This document shows positions 58,279-64,000 of a stretch of DNA of 64,000 nt, piece by piece (the first letter of the stretch is position 1; the number at the start of each line of letters is the position of its first letter). The stretch is taken from positions 15,562,001 to 15,626,000 of the forward strand of contig CM059622.1 in NCBI GenBank assembly GCA_030435675.1, read 5' to 3'. A model generated the notes under the pieces. It was not told the origin of the DNA, did no database searches, and saw only the letters and a program-made list of their open reading frames with translations. Both the position numbers and the translations under genes were made by a program. The DNA comes from Steinernema hermaphroditum (lineage: Eukaryota; Nematoda; Chromadorea; Rhabditida; Steinernematidae).

Positions 58279-58914
58279 ATGGACGATAACTGGCGGTTGC
58301 CCATGGGTGTTGGACAGATTCCTCCGTTTCGAACTTTCGATGAATTCTTACATGGATCTGGATCGTACAACGTATTATTATTTGTGTGTGGTTGCTAATG
58401 TAATTGTTCTGGTTTCAGCTTCCGATAAGCGGCGTTCAGGAGTGGAACAGCCGCATGGTGGGCAATCTGCTCTACTTCCAGACGAACTACATTATTCTGT
58501 TCATGTTAGCCGTTCTAATCGCGCTTCTCGCTTTTCCTCTCGATATCATCTATGGAATAGGATCTTCTGGCTTGCTTGCTTTTGTGATTTTCTGCTCACT
58601 CACTGTCAATACGAGAGCTTTTGAGGTGGGATCAATTGTCAATGCCAATTTGCTTTCTAATCATGCATTTTCAGTTTCGCCGCGATCACCCATACGCCAC
58701 GCTGTGCATCATCGTCTTCTGCGCACTGTGCTTCATTCGCGCACTCGCGTCACTCGTTCATGTAGTCTCCTTCGCCTGTTTGCCTCTGCTGGTCATCGTC
58801 ATCCACTCGACGATTCGAGTGCGTAACGTTATGATCTCCAAAAACACTGTCTACGTTCGCAACACTCTCATGGCGAAGCTTTTCGACATGTTGAATGTTG
58901 ATTTGCGGCAGTAA
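58279..58914 (+). CDS. ARL6IP5/PRAF (PRA1) family membrane protein
   Basis: ER/Golgi prenylated-Rab-acceptor-type protein. CDS join(58279..58371,58419..58625,58675..58914), 179 residues. The N-terminal PPFRTFDEFLHGSGSYNLP and VQEWNSRMVGNLLYFQTNY match the family signature (W-N-x-R-V-x-x-NLLYYQTNY). Two hydrophobic hairpins follow: IILFMLAVLIALLAF / GLLAFVIFCSLTV, and TLCIIVFCALCFIRAL / VVSFACLPLLVIVI. It ends with HSTIRVRNVMISKN...GMLNV-like LFDMLNVDLRQ. Length matches ARL6IP5 (about 190). Splice sites are consensus. Confidence 0.9.
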
Positions 58915-59171
58915 TTTTGGTGTGAATTATAAATTGTGCGTTCAGGTACTATTTTGTATGGCTGGTTGCGCGTCTCAGATCTTTGGATGTGCAGTAGAAA
59001 GTGGAGGAATTGAAGAAGGAGCGACGCGGTGAAAGTGGTCACCAATTACCGCACCCGATAATAGTGAGATTCGCAGGCCCAATAACCAAATAGTAATTCA
59101 ACCTACTTCTTCCGCATATAAGAGTCAAAGGACTGTACAGACTTGCAGAAAAAATATTAGAAAAAAATTCT

Positions 59172-59278
59172 TGCACGGAGTGGGATTCGAACCCACGCAT
59201 CGATACCGATACCAGAACGCTCCGTCGCGTTAAGCTCCCGCTTGAGTCTGGCGCCTTAGACCACTCGGCCATCCGTGC
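59172..59278 (-). tRNA. tRNA-Leu(CAA) with intron
   Basis: Third Leu copy; the 23-nt intron differs at one base from the 17078 copy. Followed by tRNA-Glu at 59454 in the same relative orientation as at 17.1-17.6 kb. Confidence 0.95.
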
Positions 59279-59453
59279 ACATCCATGCAAGGCGGCCAAA
59301 GTGGCTATGATCGTAACTTTATATGCCTTTCATTTGACATGAATAATTTCGGGATATATAAAATAGATTGAAATCATAATCGTGCTCACTGAAACAAATA
59401 TTCCAAGATGATGACTGATAACAAAACAACATTTGCCACTAATACGGTCACCA

Positions 59454-59525
59454 TCCCATGTGGTCTGGTGGTTAGGATTCGTGGCTTTCACCCACGCGGC
59501 CCGGGTTCGATTCCCGGCATGGGAA
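59454..59525 (+). tRNA. tRNA-Glu(TTC)
   Basis: Intact except one D-loop change (GGTCTGGTGG for GGTCTAGTGG). Confidence 0.95.
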
Positions 59526-59754
59526 GAAATTTTTGTTTTCTTATTCGTTCGCATTAAAAAATCAAACCTTTCTGTTTCTTTTGAATTGCTGACCCTTTCC
59601 TGTCCACGTCTTCGTCTCGAGGCTATCGGGTTCTTTTTCTCTGTTGTTTTCCACGATATTCTTTTATCATCTTTATTCTGTGCATGATTGAAACATACGC
59701 GTTTAAATGAGATATGTAGAATTCGAACATCGAAGATTTACGGCATTGCATCGT

Positions 59755-62700
59755 TCAGTTCTTCCTGGCCCTTTTCTTTGGATTCTTGCGAGCAACGGGA
59801 GGAATATCATCTAAAACACAGCATATAACAGTCGGTTTAATTGAACGTGGCGTGTTTGGTAAGTAAAAAATCACGGAAGAGAAGTTTCAAACCGGTGCGA
59901 TGGACAAACAGCTCACCGTCGTCGGTAGACGAAGCATCTGGAACGTTTTTAAATGATCTTCGCAACAGACGACGTGCCGTTTCGATTTGGGGTTCGCGGC
60001 TCACGGAGCCTGATTCGTTGTTTTCACCTAAACAAAGAGGCCTCACAGATATTCCTTAGGAGAGCATCCTACGGTTAGGATGACGCTGCGGCTGCGTTGA
60101 TGAAGACGAAGTAGATGAGCTCCCTTAAAATGTGATATGAGAGAGCTTTATTGCGGACGGTTATTTGGGATTTATTGTGGTAAGGGAATGCGGTACTGAT
60201 AGTCAAGTAAGCCCTTTATTTACCGGACTTTTTTCAAATTTAGATCTTTGAAATTTGTATTATATATATGCGCATTTACCATTTGCCTGACCCAAGGTTC
60301 GCTGGGCTCCTGAAGACGGTGGGCTGGCTAGCTCTGAACAGATCGACTTCAAGCAATCGATCCGCGTCTGAAACTAACCATTGGGAGGACGAGCTTCTTG
60401 AGGTTGGGGAGCTGAGCCTGTAAATAAAAAAAAATGACATGTTTCTATATATTGGAGATAAAAGCTCACCGTTGACTGGAGCTGGGGTACGCTGGCTACC
60501 TGCAGCTTGAGGGGGCTCTAAACGAACTGTATTTTAAAAAGTTCTTCTACTTTTGAGACCAACCGTTGGAAGGAGGCGCTTGTGGAGGTGAAGCAGCGGG
60601 CCCTTAAAAGGTAAGATAAAAGATAGAAGCTCTGTCTGGTGGTAGATATAGTGTTCGAAATGCAAAAATTTCACTGATACCAGCTCTGATTCCAAGTCCA
60701 ATCCGTGGCTCATCGATCTTTTCCGATGCCAGTCGGGGCTCGATGCCTCGATTCCCCAAGGCCAATCAGAGTTCTTTAGTAAATAGAGGTCTCAGAGGGC
60801 TCCCATGCTGGTTTTCCTGCACCGTTTGGACTAGGACTTGACGGCTCTGGTTTCAGTGGATTGGACTCGCATTCAAGGATTAGGCATATCTAGCGTAAAT
60901 TCGCGTTTAAAACTTCGTTCGAAACTACAGTAATCCTTCATCCACTTTGCCCAAACCTTCATTGGACGCTGCATTTACCTAAGGCTATGAAATGCCAATT
61001 TTTATCAAGTCTTTTAGTTGTTTTTAGCTTCTTCATTTCTAACTGAGCATAACTTACCGTTGACTGGACCTGATGGACGCTGGACACCCGCAGCTGGCGC
61101 TTGAGGGGGTTCTAAACCAACGAATCAGCTTACAACCAGAGCAGTGAATGACTAACCATTGGGTTGCGCAGCGGGATGCTCGACTCCAGGCGCCGCAACC
61201 CCGTTTGCGTCTAAACGAACCATCTTTAAACCAAGCGCTCCACAGTCGAAACCAACCGTTCGGAGGAGGGACTTGTTGAGGCTGGGGTGCGGCCGGGGCG
61301 GGTCCTTAAAAGTAGCAGATATTAGATTTTAGTACTTCAACACTATTTGTCGCTTATAACGTCCTCGAGAAGCTACCGTAATCTGTCAATTTTCATAAAA
61401 GGTATGGCTTTTATTCGCCGTCAGGTATGATAACTCCGAAACGTATAGACTACAGTATCTAATGACTAACCGTTGGCTTGCGCAGGGGGATGCTGGACTC
61501 CAGGCGTCGAAGCGCGATTTGGGTCTAAACGAATCGTCTTTAAACTGATCAACGTACTGATGCTGACCTTGAGCAGCTCGCTGTCGGCGTCTAGAGGAAG
61601 ACGGGCCTAAAATCGATCAACTAAATCACTATTTGGTGGAGAATGATTTTACGTTCAGAAGCCAACTCAGGTTGAGTTGAGTCGGCCGCGGCGACGGTGA
61701 TTTCGTCCACCGAAGCGCGTCTGGGGAGAAGGGCGTTGTAAAGGCCATTGGCCTGAGAAAAGTGGACTGGAGTGTAGGAGGTCATCGCCGAGGGGCCTGA
61801 GGTGACCACAGCGGGAGTTGCAGCTGCATTGAGCAGATATTGAAAGTGTGAGGCGAAAGCTGAAAATGATGAATTAGGCACTAATTATTGGACCTTAAAA
61901 AAGTGATCTAAGGGCAGTTTCTCTTCCTCGTATTTCGTAAAAGTTAACCGATTAAAATCTGTATAAAAAGGTGACAATGATGTACCTGGATGATGCGCCC
62001 AGGACCTCGGACTGGCAACGGCTTGGGATCTAGGATCACTGGGACCAGGACGCCCACTTGGACCTGCTGTGGCCGGCGCTCGGGCTGACAGTCCGCTTGG
62101 GCCTGGATTGTCAGCGCCTGCTGGAACTCTCGCGGCCGGAGGGTTGACCTGGGGTCCATTGACAGGAGCGATTTGGCCTTGTGCTGATGGCCCTAAAAGA
62201 CTCAACATTTTTGATAAACAATTGAGTAGTACCTCCTTGTTGAGCCTGTTGGGCTGCTGGTTGTTGTGGACCTACTGGGGCCGGGTTTTGGGAGGCGCTT
62301 CCATTCGGACCAGGGCCAGCTTGAGCGTTCTCAGCTGGACGCTCAGCGCTCGGCCCTGGTTGGGCTGGACTGTTGGCAGATGGACCAGCGGCTGAAGTTG
62401 TTTTTATGGTAATGATTTCTCAAATCTACAGTATACCTCCTGCAGGAGCGTTCACTCTCGGTGGCGCTTGAGGAGCCAAGTTTGCACTCGGGCCAGGGTG
62501 CGCAGCCTGATCAGGTCTTCCTGCGGGCGCGCCTGGAGCAGGGGCTTCGGCCTGAGATGGGCCCGTTGGAGGTCTCGCTTGGACCGCGGCCGCTACAGAA
62601 CCTGAAGTGCGCCTTTTGTGATATCGAATCAGTTAGGTCGTGTTATACCCTCGTTAGGAGCGCCGCTTCTCTGTCCGGCTGCGTTGGGCGCCACTGGTTG

Positions 62701-63800
62701 GTTTGGCGGTGGAGCGGCCTGTTGAGCTGGCGCAGGAGCTCGTGATGCTGCGGCGGCAGGTCCTAAAAGGCCTCAGTTCAATTTGAGCCATTTCTATAGG
62801 TGCATACCTCTTTGTGACATCGAAGATCGCTGTGCAACCCCGGGACCTCTCATTGCCATATTGGCTCCGTTTGGCGGTCGTGGCAAACCTCTTGAGGGTC
62901 CAGCAGGGTTCGAGGGCCGGGCTGGCCTTAATGGCCCCTGAGCTTGGGCAGGGGCGACTGATAGTTCGTTTAAGATGTAGTCACGAGAATATTGTTACCT
63001 CTCTGAGCATTTGGGCCTCTTCCTGAGCGGGGTTGCTGCGCGGGCCGAGGGGCATTATCGAGGACGTCGAGGAGGCTGGGCAGTTCTAGCTCGAACTCCG
63101 ACGGGCTTTCGGCATCTTCGTCTAAATTGAATTTGCTTTACCTTTAGACAGAAGCATTATTTTTGTGCTACCCTCTTCTCTTGGTTGCGAGAAGACGTTA
63201 AGTTGACGATAGGGAAGAGGGGCTCCAGCCATCGGTCCTTAAGAGGAATTGATGAGTACTTCAAGTACAGTACATATAAACTACCGATGTTCATGCTGAC
63301 ATTGGGTCTAGACGTGGATGGACGATCGCTAGGGCCGCTTCCTCTGGCGCCACCCGATGACTCACCACCCGCTGGACCAGTTCCACTGGTACCCGTCGAT
63401 AGCCCACTTCCACCGGGGCCATCTGAAGGTCCATTTTCGTTGGAGCCATTCGAAGGTCTATTTTCGTTGGAGCCATCCGAAGGTCCATTTTCGTTGGAGC
63501 CATCCGAAGGTCCATTTTCGTTTGAGCCATCCGATGGATTTCCCAAATTACTCGGTGCGTTAGCGACAGAATTAGAATTCGAGGGCAGTCCACGATCGGC
63601 AGATTCTGCAAAAAAATGCCTTGCAATGGTGACTGGAAATATGAAAAATTCACCTTCGTTCCCAAGATCCTCTTTTGCCTCGACCTTGTTTTGCGAAGGT
63701 TCATTGCTCGCGCTCGATCTTTCCTCGCTGCCGTCGTTTTGTTCGGATTCATTTTGAGATTCCCGGGCAGCTTCTTTTGCCGCACCTTCCGCCTTAGGCT
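59755..63800 (-). CDS. Pro/Ala/Gly-rich disordered protein built of phase 1-1 micro-exons (5' end not resolved)
   Basis: Unrecognised. Exons (minus strand): 63654-63800, 63285-63605, 62999-63121, 62808-62957, 62649-62762, 62437-62601, 62233-62391, 61986-62192, 61653-61859, 61568-61606, 61471-61524, 61257-61304, 61157-61210, 61058-61111, 60564-60602, 60470-60517, 60379-60417, 59917-60027 and 59755-59810 (stop). Every visible internal exon starts with two bases of a split codon and ends with one (phase 1-1), so all join in one frame. The 5' part has repeats of PSDGSNENG and an acidic segment (ESPSEFELELPSLLDVLD). The middle is Pro/Ala/Gln. The C terminus is charged with a nuclear-type KNPKKRARKN end. 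Seven exons of 39-54 nt encode related units ending in NG. The first exon is beyond 63800 and possibly past the window. Confidence 0.75.
60379..61524 (-). repeat. array of duplicated micro-exons
   Basis: Seven coding micro-exons in three types: EPPQAP...QRP..PVNG (60470, 61058), GPAAxPPQAPPxNG-like (60379, 60564, 61257), and DxNxxxxPGVxHPxAQxNG (61157, 61471). Transcript order is type 3-2-3-1-2-1-2. Confidence 0.8.
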
Positions 63801-64000
63801 CTAAAATGTGTTTGAGCATAGAAGGCTTCTTTCCAATTAAACACAAAATGTGATGCTTTAGCACTTTCTGGCGTAAATCAAATTTGATTAGCAGTTTGAA
63901 AAACGGCCCTTGAAGATCAGCCAATTTAAGTTGGTCAGCTAGTTAGTTTTACGTACAATGCTTTGCACAGCTTTTCCAATGGTTTTTAAGAGAAGCCTTT
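63801..64000. other. right edge, probable 5' intron or exon of the micro-exon gene
   Basis: AT-rich with a GTAC-GTAAAAC donor-like site on the minus strand near 63953, which may end a further upstream exon. Not resolvable at the edge. Confidence 0.3.

Noticed and set aside
1..64000. CRISPR arrays, bacterial operons, prophage
   Set aside because: No regularly spaced repeats; the window is eukaryotic with spliceosomal introns throughout.

Overview
This is a nematode nuclear genome window, most likely from a rhabditid (clade V). The evidence is two cuticle collagens, a tandem-bHLH REF-1-type gene, a DEG/ENaC channel, short (about 40-60 bp) GT-AG introns with TTTCAG or TTTTAG acceptors, acceptor sequences directly abutting start codons as expected for spliced-leader trans-splicing, and many intron-containing tRNA-Leu(CAA), tRNA-Glu(UUC) and tRNA-Arg(ACG) genes. 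I could not fix the species.

Layout. 1-9383 (-): most of an ARID1/BAF250 (let-526) gene, entering from the left edge, with CGT-microsatellite-rich introns and upstream DNA to about 11.4 kb. 11.5-12.4 kb: a tRNA Arg/Glu/Leu cassette. 12604-13516 (+): a cuticle collagen. 14.3-15.8 kb: broken DEG/ENaC exon copies, one split by a dead mariner element. 15834-18367 (-): the DEG/ENaC gene, with an inverted copy of the Leu/Glu/Arg cassette inside one intron. 19.6-21.1 and 26.0-26.9 kb: inverted duplicates carrying a foldback MITE and tRNA-like genes, flanking a P4-ATPase (21226-25684, -). 27120-28885 (-): a trypsin-like protease with a duplicated exon. 30626-34848 (+): a six-cysteine single-pass membrane protein whose large intron holds a nested small secreted-peptide gene. 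35050-35745 (-): an Atg8/LC3 gene with two tRNA genes in its only intron. 37-39.7 kb: a second foldback MITE family and a retroposon with a 14-bp target duplication. 39950-41085 (-): a REF-1-like tandem bHLH factor. 41-47.8 kb: mostly gene-poor, with a third MITE. 47846 (+) and 52239 (+): two more small cysteine-rich membrane proteins. 49139-50787 (-): a collagen with an unusual glycine-rich tail. 53-59 kb: an unrecognised protein (-), an acidic nuclear protein (+), a CNOT2-type NOT-box protein (-), a strange A-B-A'-B' inverted duplication, and an ARL6IP5/PRA1-family gene (+). 59755-63800 (-): a low-complexity Pro/Ala/Gly protein built from at least 17 internal exons, all of phase 1-1, extending toward or past the right edge.

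The genes are mostly unrelated housekeeping, cuticle and signalling functions; no operon-like pathway is evident. The strongest non-routine signals are the all-symmetric micro-exon gene, the modular tRNA cassettes (including a Glu-bodied tRNA with a UAU anticodon), the ATPase-flanking inverted duplication, the palindromic rearrangement at 57.5-58.0 kb, the mariner insertion with its empty paralogous site next door, and three dispersed six-cysteine-type membrane proteins.
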